DNA of 13,226 nucleotides, from positions 1-13,226 of the forward strand of contig CAZGRL010000100.1 of NCBI GenBank assembly GCA_964528155.1, in the 5' to 3' direction. The position numbers and the translations under genes were made by a program. The stretch comes from G001797105 sp964528155 (GTDB lineage Bacteria > Chloroflexota > Anaerolineae > Anaerolineales > E44-bin32). Positions 1 to 7,045 of this stretch are shown piece after piece; the first letter of the stretch is position 1; the number at the start of each line of letters is the position of its first letter. The notes beneath the pieces were generated by a model. The model saw only the letters and a program-made list of their open reading frames with translations. It ran no database searches and was not told the origin of the DNA.

Positions 1-16
1 CGAGGGCGTCTCGTCA

Positions 17-583
17 CTAATAAACCAAGATCACCACTCTGTCCAGCGCAAGGGCGTATGCATTCACCCTCTCGACGTGATCGCGGGTGTATTGATCTCG
101 AGCTTCGATGGCATTGGCCAGCGTTCGCAGACTCGCCTTGTAAGCCGCCTGCAGCTGGGCGACCATGAGTTCGTCGGTCCGTTGAAGGCGGGCCTGCACG
201 GCAGCCAGCAGTTCGTGGCTGGTGATCGGCTTGGTGATGTAGTCGTCCGCACCGAGCGACTTGCCGGCGAAGATGTCCTCGCGCGTACCTCGGGCCGTCA
301 GGAAAATGAAGGGGATCGCCATCCCGCTGGGACGCTTGCGAAGTGTCTCGAAGAGCTGGATGCCGTCCATGATCGGCATTGAGATATCAGACAAGATCAG
401 GGCCGGGTGGACTTCGGCCAAGACATCGAGGGCATCTCGGCCGTTTCCAGCCGTATGCACATCGAACCCGGCTCCCTCGAGGATATCCCGCAACGCGATC
501 AACATCGCCGGATCGTCCTCAACGACCAGGAGAGTCGTCCTGGAAAGGTCGGTATTCACTTGAAGATCAGGGATCTGGGCCAC
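17..583 (-). CDS. Response regulator receiver protein with truncated HD-GYP-like C-terminus
   Basis: Residues about 16-135 form a CheY-like receiver: acidic pocket D23/D24, phospho-acceptor D66 in LILSDISMP, the T96 region and K118 in the ITKP motif. A helical linker follows, then at about 155-180 a stretch (AIEARDQYTRDHVERV) that matches the first helix of HD-GYP cyclic-di-GMP phosphodiesterase domains, including the first conserved His. The frame then stops at TAG after 188 residues, so no catalytic HD or GYP motif is present. The GTG start is supported by a GGAGG about 9 nt upstream. It lies 45 nt after the large histidine kinase on the same strand and is probably its cognate regulator (inference). 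The end may be a frameshift: the other two frames near positions 1-30 read LGL and SDE, which are residues typical at this point in HD-GYP domains. This sits at the window edge, so the break could be biological or a sequence error. Confidence 0.85.
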   Translation of the reverse strand: MAQIPDLQVNTDLSRTTLLVVEDDPAMLIALRDILEGAGFDVHTAGNGRDALDVLAEVHPALILSDISMPIMDGIQLFETLRKRPSGMAIPFIFLTARGTREDIFAGKSLGADDYITKPITSHELLAAVQARLQRTDELMVAQLQAAYKASLRTLANAIEARDQYTRDHVERVNAYALALDRVVILVY

Positions 584-628
584 GCTAGGCCCCCTCCACT
601 TTCCACACCTGGTTTGTCACGCCCACCT

Positions 629-3600
629 CTACGACGGTTCCTCCGAGGCCGGTTCGGCTCCATTCTCGGCGGAGAACTCAGGCAACCAAACGCCGAATGT
701 CGTTCCGCGTCCCGGTTGGCTGGTGAACGTCAGCCTTCCGTTGTGGCGGTCGACGATCTCCTTGCTGATCGATAATCCCAGGCCGGTCCCTGGCGTCCCG
801 GCCGCTCTGGCGACCAGGCCACGAAAGAACCGGTCGAAAATCCGATCCTTCTCATTATCCGGAATTCCGGGCCCCGTGTCACTTACGAAAAAGGTCACCC
901 ACCTCCGGCCGTTCCACACCTGGCTTCTGGTCTCCAGGCGGATGACCCCCCCTGTCGGAGTGTAGTTCACCGCATTGCTGAGCAGGTTGGTCATGACCTG
1001 CATCAGGTGCTGCGGGTCTGCGTTCGCCTCTGGAAGCTCTTCAGCCAGGCCGACTTCCAGATTGAGCCCTTTCATCGTGATCATGCGGGAGCGGTCGCCC
1101 ACCAGCACCTGGAGCAGGGAATTGACATCGGTCTTCCGGAGATTGAGTTCCACTCTGTTGGTGTCAAGAGACGAAATGGCGAGCATCTGTTCGATCAGAT
1201 TCGCCAGCCGGTCGGTCTCTCGCCGCAGGGTCGCCATATACTCCGGATAACGGTCTTCCGCACCGATCTCGAGCAAATCCAAGTAGAGTCCGATGTTGGT
1301 CAGGGGAGTGCGGAGCTCGTGGGAGACATCGGCCACGAATTGAGCTTTTGCCCGTTCGGCGTTCCAGGCCTGCTCGACAACTTTCTCGAGCTGAGCGGTT
1401 CTCTCCTTGACGCGCGCTTCCAGGGTGTCTACGTTGTCGCGTACCTGTTCATATAACGAGGCATTCTGCAGCGCAATAGATACTTGGTCCGCCACAAGGC
1501 CGAGCAACTCGAGGGCCCCGGCGTCCACCTGGGCAGGGTCGGAGGTTTCGACGTTGATCACCCCCATGACCTCCTCGCCGAGCCGGATTGGCACGGCCAG
1601 TTGCGCCCTGGTCCCGACCAGACTCTTGACGTAGTCATCGTCGAGACGCACATCGGGCACAAGCGCGGCAAGGCCGGTTCTGGCCACCCGGCCGACGATT
1701 CCCCGGTCGATGGGAAGCCGGTCGATCACCGGCTCCGGGCCGCTCGATTTCACCAGAACCACCTCACGCTCCTGGCGTTGGTACACCTGGACGGCCGGGA
1801 AGCCAAGGATCGTATGGAGCTGCTCGGTGAGCTCACCCAGGATAGCGTCGACCTCGAGGCGCTGAGCAATCGCCGCCACCACTCGCTGCAGAAGGGTAAG
1901 CTCGGCCAGTCGACGTTGCACCTGGGCATGCTGGTGGGCGTTGGTGAGCGCCAGGCCTGCCTGCTGGCCGATCGCCGCCAGCATGTCCAGCCAGGTCCGC
2001 TCGGCCTCCCCCTCCCCGGGCACCCAGATCACCATGCTCCCGAACATCTTGCCGCCGGCGGCAAGAGGGCTTCCAAGGATCCAGTACGTCTTCCCCGAGA
2101 TCGACAATTGCACTTGCGACGGGACCTGCCCCTCTGTGACGGTTTCCATCAGCAGAGCGAGTTCATCGGCGTAGAACTCCTCCGTCGCCAGCGGGGAGGC
2201 CCCTTGGGCCGCATAACGATCACCGGCAAGCAACCCCGATGTCTCCGTCAACTCCACCTTGGCGTGTTGGGCTCCAAGCACCTCCATGCAACTTCTGAGG
2301 AGCCGATCAAGGATTTCGCGAGGGTTGAGGCTGCTCGCCATGTGCCGCCCGATCTCGTAGACCTGTTCAAGCCGTTGATGCTCCTCCGCCAGACGCTTGA
2401 ACAGCCGGGCGTTGCTTATAGCGACCGCGGCGTGGGCGGCAAATGCAGCCAGCCGGTCCCCCGAGGTGTTGTCGAAGGAGTTGGGCTGGCTACTGTCCAG
2501 GTGGATGAAGCCCAGTAGATCCTCACCGTAGTGGATCGGGATGCCCGCCCAGGATCGAAGCCATTCGAAACCGGGTCTTTCGCTCCAACTTGGATCCAGG
2601 GCTGTGTCCGAAACAACCACGGCCCTACCCGTTTCGGCATCGTTCAGCAGTCGCAGTCGGGTTGGAGGATAGGCCGATGTCGATACATCCGTCGGTTGAA
2701 GGCCGAAGGCTTCGTACCCGATGGCTCTCACCATTCGCCTGACGCTGCCTTCCATCTGTTGGAAATTGGCAGCATCGCATGAGAAGGCTTTCATCACCTG
2801 TTCGAGAATCCGCTCCAGGACCTCGTCCAGGTCGATTTCGCGATTGATCGCGCGAGCTGCCGCCTCCAGTGCCTCGGCGATCCGCCTCTGCGCCCGCTCG
2901 GCCTCGATCAGTTGTGCAACTCCGAGAGCATTGGCTGCCTGGTACGCAACGAGACGTGCGAGACGAACATCAGGGTCGCTGTACGGGGCCGATGAGGGAT
3001 CGTTCACGATCTCGAGAATTCCGATAAGCCGCTGCTGCCAGATCATCGGAACCGCAAGGGTGCGCACACAGGGCTTTTCGGACCGGTCTCCGTCTTCGGT
3101 TGGCGGATCATTGAGAACCACCGCGTGGCCGCTCTCAGCGACTTCGCCGGCGACGCCCTCCCCGAAGCGAACCGTGTCCCCGATTTCGTGCGAGGTTTTG
3201 CCCTGGATGGCGACGACCTTGAGTGAGGCACCGTCCTTGTCGAGCAGGTAGACCGCACCGGCCTTCCCTCGCAGAAGGTGTGTGGCTCGGTCGAGCACAA
3301 GCTCAAGAAGAGGAGGGCGCTGGCGTTCGTCGCCGATCGCCACTGCGGTTTCGTAGAACGCGCCAAGTTCCATCGCCTGCCTCATGGCTGCATCGAACAA
3401 GCGGGCGTTCTCGACGGCAAACGCGGCCGTGCCACCCAAAACACCGGCCCAGGGCAGCATGCCGCTGTCGAGCTCGTCGGCCTGGCGGAAAGTGAAGATG
3501 AGCGCGCCTAGAATCCGGCCTCCATGGACGACGGGAAGGACGAGGACGAGATTGGCGCCAATCTCTTGTGGCAGTTCGGTAGCGCCCAGCCCTGCCCCTT

Positions 3601-3955
3601 CGAGGATGATGGATTTGTTCGTCTGGAAGCGCGCCGGATCATCGTCATACAGACGTCCGATCCACTCGGACAGGCCTTCGAGCTTGTCATCTTCTGCGGA
3701 GAAGGCGTGCCAGTCGGCATCCGGGCCGTGTTGCGTTCGCAGCGCACCGTAGCAGGAGTCGGCGTGCAACAGTTCCTGGCCGTGTCCTAGGATGACAAGC
3801 ATCGCCAGCCGGACATCCTGAATTCGGCCGAGTTCGTCAGTCAGACGGAGGAATTCAGCGGCCAGATCCGGTCGAATAACATCCACCTGTCGGGCCCTGG
3901 CTGTCTCCCCGCTCATCCGCCTTTTCGCCTCATTGTCCGACCCCACACGTCTCAC
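629..3955 (-). CDS. Soluble multi-GAF sensor histidine kinase
   Basis: This 1108-aa protein has no evident signal peptide or membrane segment, so it should be cytoplasmic. From the N-terminus I see about five GAF-like sensor domains (roughly 30-185, 195-355, 370-520, 535-690 and 700-850), each ending in the repeated A-(V/I/L)-x-NARLF-like helix. A short coiled coil (about 850-878) leads into HisKA, with the phospho-accepting H879 in SHELRTPL. The HATPase_c domain follows: N-box NLLSNAVNY near 990, G1 box DTGPGIP near 1026, F box DRFFRG, and G2 box GTGLGLS near 1058. All catalytic motifs look intact. The GTG start overlaps the stop of the upstream 137-aa gene (GTGA), which suggests translational coupling. 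An in-frame ATG 13 codons later (3916) is a possible alternative start. The ligand cannot be read from the sequence. The response regulator downstream is the likely phosphotransfer partner. Confidence 0.93.
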   Translation of the reverse strand: MRRVGSDNEAKRRMSGETARARQVDVIRPDLAAEFLRLTDELGRIQDVRLAMLVILGHGQELLHADSCYGALRTQHGPDADWHAFSAEDDKLEGLSEWIGRLYDDDPARFQTNKSIILEGAGLGATELPQEIGANLVLVLPVVHGGRILGALIFTFRQADELDSGMLPWAGVLGGTAAFAVENARLFDAAMRQAMELGAFYETAVAIGDERQRPPLLELVLDRATHLLRGKAGAVYLLDKDGASLKVVAIQGKTSHEIGDTVRFGEGVAGEVAESGHAVVLNDPPTEDGDRSEKPCVRTLAVPMIWQQRLIGILEIVNDPSSAPYSDPDVRLARLVAYQAANALGVAQLIEAERAQRRIAEALEAAARAINREIDLDEVLERILEQVMKAFSCDAANFQQMEGSVRRMVRAIGYEAFGLQPTDVSTSAYPPTRLRLLNDAETGRAVVVSDTALDPSWSERPGFEWLRSWAGIPIHYGEDLLGFIHLDSSQPNSFDNTSGDRLAAFAAHAAVAISNARLFKRLAEEHQRLEQVYEIGRHMASSLNPREILDRLLRSCMEVLGAQHAKVELTETSGLLAGDRYAAQGASPLATEEFYADELALLMETVTEGQVPSQVQLSISGKTYWILGSPLAAGGKMFGSMVIWVPGEGEAERTWLDMLAAIGQQAGLALTNAHQHAQVQRRLAELTLLQRVVAAIAQRLEVDAILGELTEQLHTILGFPAVQVYQRQEREVVLVKSSGPEPVIDRLPIDRGIVGRVARTGLAALVPDVRLDDDYVKSLVGTRAQLAVPIRLGEEVMGVINVETSDPAQVDAGALELLGLVADQVSIALQNASLYEQVRDNVDTLEARVKERTAQLEKVVEQAWNAERAKAQFVADVSHELRTPLTNIGLYLDLLEIGAEDRYPEYMATLRRETDRLANLIEQMLAISSLDTNRVELNLRKTDVNSLLQVLVGDRSRMITMKGLNLEVGLAEELPEANADPQHLMQVMTNLLSNAVNYTPTGGVIRLETRSQVWNGRRWVTFFVSDTGPGIPDNEKDRIFDRFFRGLVARAAGTPGTGLGLSISKEIVDRHNGRLTFTSQPGRGTTFGVWLPEFSAENGAEPASEEPS

Positions 3956-4365
3956 TCTGCCTGCCAGCGCTCCCAGGAACCCTGCCAGGGTGTCGTTCTC
4001 TGAATTCGGGTGGGGATTTTCACGCCGGTCAGGTGACCCGAGAGTTGGCCCACGCCTTCGCCGGCTGCGATGTAGTCCTCATTGCGCAGTGCGCTATCGA
4101 TCTTTCGCTTCACCTGGTCGACCCATATCCAGTCGCGCCTGAACCGGTCCGCCTTGAGCCAATACCCCCGCTTCTCCCAGGCGGCGGCGGAGGTATCGAC
4201 GGATTCGGATATCTCGTCGAGCGCCAGCACGATGAATGCGAACACATCATGGCGATCGGAGGAACTCGGGCTCTGGGTCGCGGCATGTCGGATGGCCAGG
4301 GCTGTCGCCTGGAGGATTCTCTCGCGCATTCGCGCCGCCGACTCGGGACGAACGATTCGTGACAA
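3952..4365 (-). CDS. Conserved-looking hypothetical protein, 137 aa
   Basis: I do not recognise this family. The product is small, soluble and mostly helical, with no signal peptide, membrane segment or cysteine. It is basic and tryptophan-rich in its second half (WEKRGYW, RRDWIWVDQVKRKID, ending TPWQGSWERWQAE). The N-terminal half (about 10-60) has an alternating amphipathic pattern, including the hydrophobic stretch DVFAFIVLALDEI. The TTG start is strongly supported: AGGAG lies 5 nt upstream, and a TATAAT -10 lies a further 40 nt upstream. Its TGA overlaps the GTG start of the multi-GAF kinase, so it is the first gene of that operon and is probably made together with the kinase. That could mean a partner or accessory role, but nothing in the residues proves it. 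Confidence 0.75.
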   Translation of the reverse strand: MSRIVRPESAARMRERILQATALAIRHAATQSPSSSDRHDVFAFIVLALDEISESVDTSAAAWEKRGYWLKADRFRRDWIWVDQVKRKIDSALRNEDYIAAGEGVGQLSGHLTGVKIPTRIQRTTPWQGSWERWQAE

Positions 4366-4367
4366 GA

Positions 4368-4377
4368 CCTCTCCTTT
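4368..4377 (-). promoter_or_regulatory. Strong ribosome binding site deciding a TTG start
   Basis: On the minus strand this reads AAAGGAGAGG, with the core AGGAG ending 5 nt before TTG at 4365. It is the main reason for accepting the TTG start of the 137-aa gene. Confidence 0.7.
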
Positions 4378-4379
4378 GA

Positions 4380-4399
4380 GGGGCGCCCCCCGTGCGGGG
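4380..4399 (-). other. GC-rich hairpin in the 5' leader of the 137-aa gene
   Basis: Between the minus-strand -10 (4411-4416) and the Shine-Dalgarno site (4368-4377) lie two overlapping palindromic elements. GGGGCGCCCC occupies 4380-4389, and CCCC/GGGG arms around a GTGC loop occupy 4388-4399. In RNA they could form alternative stems directly next to the ribosome binding site. The structure is visible, but a regulatory role is inference. In a GC-rich genome short stems like this can occur by chance. Confidence 0.35.
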
Positions 4400-4410
4400 C
4401 TGCGTGAATC

Positions 4411-4416
4411 ATTATA
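4411..4416 (-). promoter_or_regulatory. Minus-strand -10 element (TATAAT) for the signalling operon
   Basis: A perfect TATAAT on the minus strand lies 46 nt upstream of the TTG start at 4365, giving a predicted leader of about 39 nt. I found no good -35 hexamer at 16-18 bp spacing, so the assignment rests on the -10 and its position. It is the only such element before the three-gene minus-strand operon. Confidence 0.5.
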
Positions 4417-4485
4417 GCCCGGATGCTTTGGCGGGCCACTCGGCGCCCGTCGAACAGCACCGAGCGGGGAATCCGTCGGGACTCA

Positions 4486-4494
4486 TGCTACAAT
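4486..4494 (+). promoter_or_regulatory. Extended -10 promoter (TGC-TACAAT) upstream of the S41 peptidase
   Basis: TGCTACAAT on the plus strand is an extended -10 (TG, one base, then the hexamer) with no recognisable -35. The 10-mer ATGCTACAAT at 4485-4494 recurs exactly just upstream of ssrA at 7028-7037. Predicted transcription would begin near 4501, 12 nt before the proposed TTG start of the peptidase. Confidence 0.5.
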
Positions 4495-4512
4495 CGCCGC
4501 CGGTTACATTCA

Positions 4513-5679
4513 TTGATTGGCTGGAAGAAATCCTCAGGAATTCTGGTGGCTATAATCCTGGCCGGAGTTGCCTTCGGCGCTGGATATGCCTCGTACGCGT
4601 GGACCCATCCCGGGCTGGGCGATTTCGCCCTGGTTGATGAGGCCCTCGGCCTGCTCAAGATCCACTATCTGAGAACGCTTCCCGATCCGCTCGCCCGACA
4701 ACGCGCGATGATCCGCGGCATGCTTGGAACGTTGAACGATCCTTACACGATCTATGTCGAGCCAGCGGGTCACGAACTCGAGACGGACACGCTCGCGGGC
4801 GAATACGGAGGGATCGGTGCGAGCGTGTTCCTCGACACGGAGGGCGCCGTCCGACTGGTCCCAACCCCAGGTGGACCTGCGGATCAGGCCGGCTTGATCG
4901 AAGGTGATGCCCTGCTGGCCGTTGATGGCATCCCCATCGAGCAGTTCGCAGGCCTTAGCGACATCACAGCCTCGGTGCGAGGCCTGGCGGGCACGAGTGT
5001 GACGCTCACGCTCGCCCCGAGATCCCCCGGCGACGAAGCTTTCGACGTCGAGATCGTCCGCAGCGTGATCGATCTCCCGAGCGCGACGGGCTACCTGCTG
5101 CCTGAAGATCCAACTGTGGCTGTGATCGCGGTGTCCCTGTTCAGTGAGAAGACACCCGACGAGATCCTGCACGAGTACCACGATCTGGCCGAGCGCGGAG
5201 CCACCGGGTTCATCCTGGACCTGAGGGGGAACGGCGGCGGGCTGCTCGATTCGGCGGTGTCCGCGTCGAGACTGTTCTTGGAGTCCGGGGTGATTGTGGT
5301 GGAGCACAGCAAGAACGCCCCAGAAGAGCGATACTCGGCCCAGGGCTCCGGAGAGCTGGCGAAGATCCCGTTGGCCGTCCTCGTGGACGGAGGGACGGCT
5401 AGCGCGGCCGAGGTCGTCGCCGCAGCGCTCCAGCAGAACGGTCGAGCCCCACTCATTGGCATGCCTACCTTCGGCAAGGGCTCGGTGCAAGTGATCCTGC
5501 CCTTGAGCGATGGTTCGAGCTTGCACGTGACATCAGCGGAGTGGCATACGCCGCGCGATATGACTCTGGACGGTATCGGTCTCGAACCCGATATACGCGT
5601 GGACAGCGCCGACGCCACAAGTGAAGCTTCCCTTTCAGCGGCCCGGGAGTGGTTGAGAAGCCAAGGAGGCCGCGATTGA
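4513..5679 (+). CDS. ctpA: S41-family C-terminal processing peptidase (CtpA/Prc-like), membrane-anchored
   Basis: From the proposed TTG start this is 388 aa. A short basic N-terminus (IGWKKSS) precedes one hydrophobic helix (about 9-27), so the rest should lie outside the membrane as a signal-anchored protease. A PDZ domain spans about 95-170 and includes the YGGIGASV carboxylate-binding loop. The S41 catalytic core follows, with the segment LDLRGNGGGLLDSA, catalytic Ser297 in DGGTASAAE, Lys322 in TFGKGSVQ and Gln326. The 25-residue Ser-Lys spacing matches the family. These enzymes cleave proteins by recognising non-polar C-termini. The frame is open back to an ATG at 4423, but that extension covers both divergent promoters and is not signal-like. 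GTG at 4546, with AGGA 6 nt upstream, is another candidate start. The stop overlaps the smpB start (TTGA). Confidence 0.9.
   Translation: MIGWKKSSGILVAIILAGVAFGAGYASYAWTHPGLGDFALVDEALGLLKIHYLRTLPDPLARQRAMIRGMLGTLNDPYTIYVEPAGHELETDTLAGEYGGIGASVFLDTEGAVRLVPTPGGPADQAGLIEGDALLAVDGIPIEQFAGLSDITASVRGLAGTSVTLTLAPRSPGDEAFDVEIVRSVIDLPSATGYLLPEDPTVAVIAVSLFSEKTPDEILHEYHDLAERGATGFILDLRGNGGGLLDSAVSASRLFLESGVIVVEHSKNAPEERYSAQGSGELAKIPLAVLVDGGTASAAEVVAAALQQNGRAPLIGMPTFGKGSVQVILPLSDGSSLHVTSAEWHTPRDMTLDGIGLEPDIRVDSADATSEASLSAAREWLRSQGGRD
5664..5669 (+). promoter_or_regulatory. Shine-Dalgarno AGGAGG deciding the smpB start
   Basis: AGGAGG lies inside the last codons of the peptidase gene, 6 nt before TTG at 5676. 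It favours that TTG over the upstream in-frame GTG at 5649 and implies that smpB is translated in coupling with ctpA. Confidence 0.75.
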
Positions 5680-6143
5680 CCGACGAGGGAACAAAGGTCG
5701 TTGCGACCAACCGCAAGGCGGCTCACGACTACTTCCTGGAGGACAGAATGGAGGCGGGCATGGTCCTCCAAGGGAGCGAAATCAAGTCTATCCGGGCCGG
5801 GAGGGTCAGCCTGAAGGAGGCCTACGTTCGCATCGAGGATGGTGAAGCTTGGCTGGTGAATGCTCACATCGCCCCGTACGATCCAGCAAGCATTCAGAAC
5901 CACGATCCTCGGCGCCAGCGGAAGTTGCTGCTCCACCGCAGACAGATCCAGCGGGCCTTTGAAGACTTGAAACAGCGAGGTTATACCCTCGTGCCGACCA
6001 AACTCTATTTGAAGCGAGGGCGCGTCAAGTTGGAGATCGCGCTGGCCAAGGGAAAAAGGCAGTACGACAAGCGTCGAGCGCTGGCCAAGCGTGAGGCGGC
6101 CAGGGAGATCGAGCGCGCCCTCAGCTCAAAGCCAAGGCGATGA
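5676..6143 (+). CDS. smpB: SsrA-binding protein SmpB
   Basis: SmpB binds the tRNA-like part of tmRNA and delivers it to stalled ribosomes for trans-translation. The 155-aa product is the usual length for the family. Hallmarks visible are NRKAAHDYFLEDRMEAG near the N-terminus, the OB-fold segment GSEIKSIRAGRVSLKEAYVRI, NAHIAPYD, the RKLLLHRRQI helix, and the basic C-terminal tail with KGKRQYDKR, which enters the mRNA channel on the ribosome. TTG at 5676 is chosen over GTG at 5649 because of the AGGAGG 6 nt upstream and the TTGA overlap with the preceding stop. Its own stop overlaps the next start (ATGA). The cognate tmRNA gene lies only about 900 bp downstream on the same strand. Confidence 0.97.
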   Translation: MTDEGTKVVATNRKAAHDYFLEDRMEAGMVLQGSEIKSIRAGRVSLKEAYVRIEDGEAWLVNAHIAPYDPASIQNHDPRRQRKLLLHRRQIQRAFEDLKQRGYTLVPTKLYLKRGRVKLEIALAKGKRQYDKRRALAKREAAREIERALSSKPRR

Positions 6144-6925
6144 GCCCCTACTCCATCGCCGGCATCAACCGGCTCCCCACAGATGAAAAGCGGAGCATCT
6201 ACTTTCGCTTTGTGCCGGAAGCGCTTCTGTCGCTCTTCGAGATAGGCCCGGATCTGACGGACCTTGCGGGACGATCCCTCGTCCGACTCGAGGCGCAGGC
6301 CGGAAGTTCGGATGTCATTCTAGAACTAAGGCACGCGTATGATGCTGAGGATCCCACCCTGTACGCGCATCTGACTGACACGGTCAACGGACAAGTCCAC
6401 GTGCTGCTCTACATCACCAATGATCCACGTTCTCCACGATTCGATGTGGATCGGATGCCTGACGGCACCCCGACACAGTTCGGGACACGGATGCGCAATG
6501 TGCAGGCCGAGGAAGCGGCCCTTGGCGCCGGGCTGGCTCCCGGGCAGATCCGACGCGGCCTACGCATCTTGCGTCAGTCGGTCGAGGCTTTTGAAGGATT
6601 TGTGGCCTCCCTCGGGCACAACGTATACTTCGTCGATCCTCTCTTCTATCACAATGCGATCATCTTTGAAGGCTACGGTTTCGCCTATCTGCGCGGGCAG
6701 CGGCTGATGGCGGGCATTCATCAGGGATTCTCACAAGACGGGGAGCTCCGAGCGAAATTGGATGGTGAAACGGTTTTCAGGAAGCCTGAGGCGGCCGATT
6801 CGATTCGAGGTCGAAGCTGGGCGATCCACGACGGGATTCTGCAAGCGCCCTACTCCGACGTAACCATGTATCGCGGCATAGGCCACAATGCGCAGGTCAC
6901 AACATTCCCTGACGGGGTCTGGTGA
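6140..6925 (+). CDS. Hypothetical protein (261 aa) between smpB and ssrA
   Basis: I cannot assign a family. The protein is soluble, without a signal peptide, membrane helix or cysteine. The N-terminal half (about 10-105) looks rich in beta strands (SIYFRFVPEALLSLF, SDVILELRHAYD, GQVHVLLYITNDPRSPRFDVDR). The middle (about 125-160) is helical (AEEAALGAGLAPGQIRRGLR). The C-terminal third is rich in aromatic, His and Gly residues (GHNVYFVDPLFYHNAIIFEGYGFAYL, then SWAIHDGI and MYRGIGHNAQ), the sort of pattern seen in enzymes or ligand-binding folds, but no catalytic motif is identifiable. Its ATG overlaps the smpB stop (ATGA), so it is the third gene of a ctpA-smpB-unknown operon and directly precedes ssrA. 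The context suggests a role connected to trans-translation or tagged-protein turnover, but simple co-transcription without functional linkage is possible. Confidence 0.85.
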   Translation: MSPYSIAGINRLPTDEKRSIYFRFVPEALLSLFEIGPDLTDLAGRSLVRLEAQAGSSDVILELRHAYDAEDPTLYAHLTDTVNGQVHVLLYITNDPRSPRFDVDRMPDGTPTQFGTRMRNVQAEEAALGAGLAPGQIRRGLRILRQSVEAFEGFVASLGHNVYFVDPLFYHNAIIFEGYGFAYLRGQRLMAGIHQGFSQDGELRAKLDGETVFRKPEAADSIRGRSWAIHDGILQAPYSDVTMYRGIGHNAQVTTFPDGVW

Positions 6926-6940
6926 AGCTTGTACTGCTCG

Positions 6941-7017
6941 CAATGCGCATAGCCTTGGGTTCGTTTGAGGAGGTGGGCGGAGTTGGGGGAGATACTTGAT
7001 ATTGGCTATGCGCATTG
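6941..7017. repeat. Perfect 14-bp inverted repeat spanning the ssrA promoter region
   Basis: CAATGCGCATAGCC at 6941-6954 is repeated as its exact reverse complement at 7004-7017, separated by 49 bp. Each arm contains the 8-bp palindrome ATGCGCAT (6943-6950 and 7008-7015), so the element can also be read as two identical palindromic sites 65 bp apart, about six helical turns. The right copy occupies the -35 region of the ssrA promoter. A shorter match (CAATGCGCA) occurs at 6886-6894 inside the coding region. The repeat is certain. Its role as an operator pair or RNA hairpin is inference. Confidence 0.7.
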
Positions 7018-7028
7018 TCGACAGAATA

Positions 7029-7037
7029 TGCTACAAT
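7029..7037 (+). promoter_or_regulatory. Extended -10 promoter (TGC-TACAAT) for ssrA
   Basis: TGCTACAAT is an extended -10 whose hexamer ends 8 nt before the mature tmRNA 5' end at 7046, the distance expected for a transcription start. No -35 hexamer is evident. The inverted-repeat arm lies there instead. The 10-mer ATGCTACAAT matches the one upstream of the S41 peptidase. Confidence 0.65.
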
Positions 7038-7045
7038 GAGCTATC

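Noticed and set aside
1484..2518. 344-codon open frame on the plus strand inside the histidine kinase
   Set aside because: It lies opposite an intact multi-domain kinase gene. Its translation is rich in Arg, His, Gly and Pro with no domain pattern, as expected for the reverse frame of a GC-rich gene.
4423..4512. Upstream extension of the S41 peptidase to ATG 4423
   Set aside because: The extra 30 residues are not hydrophobic, would bury both divergent promoter elements in coding sequence, and would put a long basic stretch before the signal anchor.
4534..5526. 330-codon open frame on the minus strand opposite the S41 peptidase
   Set aside because: The plus strand carries the full PDZ and Ser-Lys catalytic motifs. 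The opposite frame has no recognisable motif and no promoter or Shine-Dalgarno site.
6886..6894. Third copy of CAATGCGCA upstream of the inverted repeat
   Set aside because: It matches only nine bases, lies inside the coding region and lacks the full palindrome, so chance is an adequate explanation.
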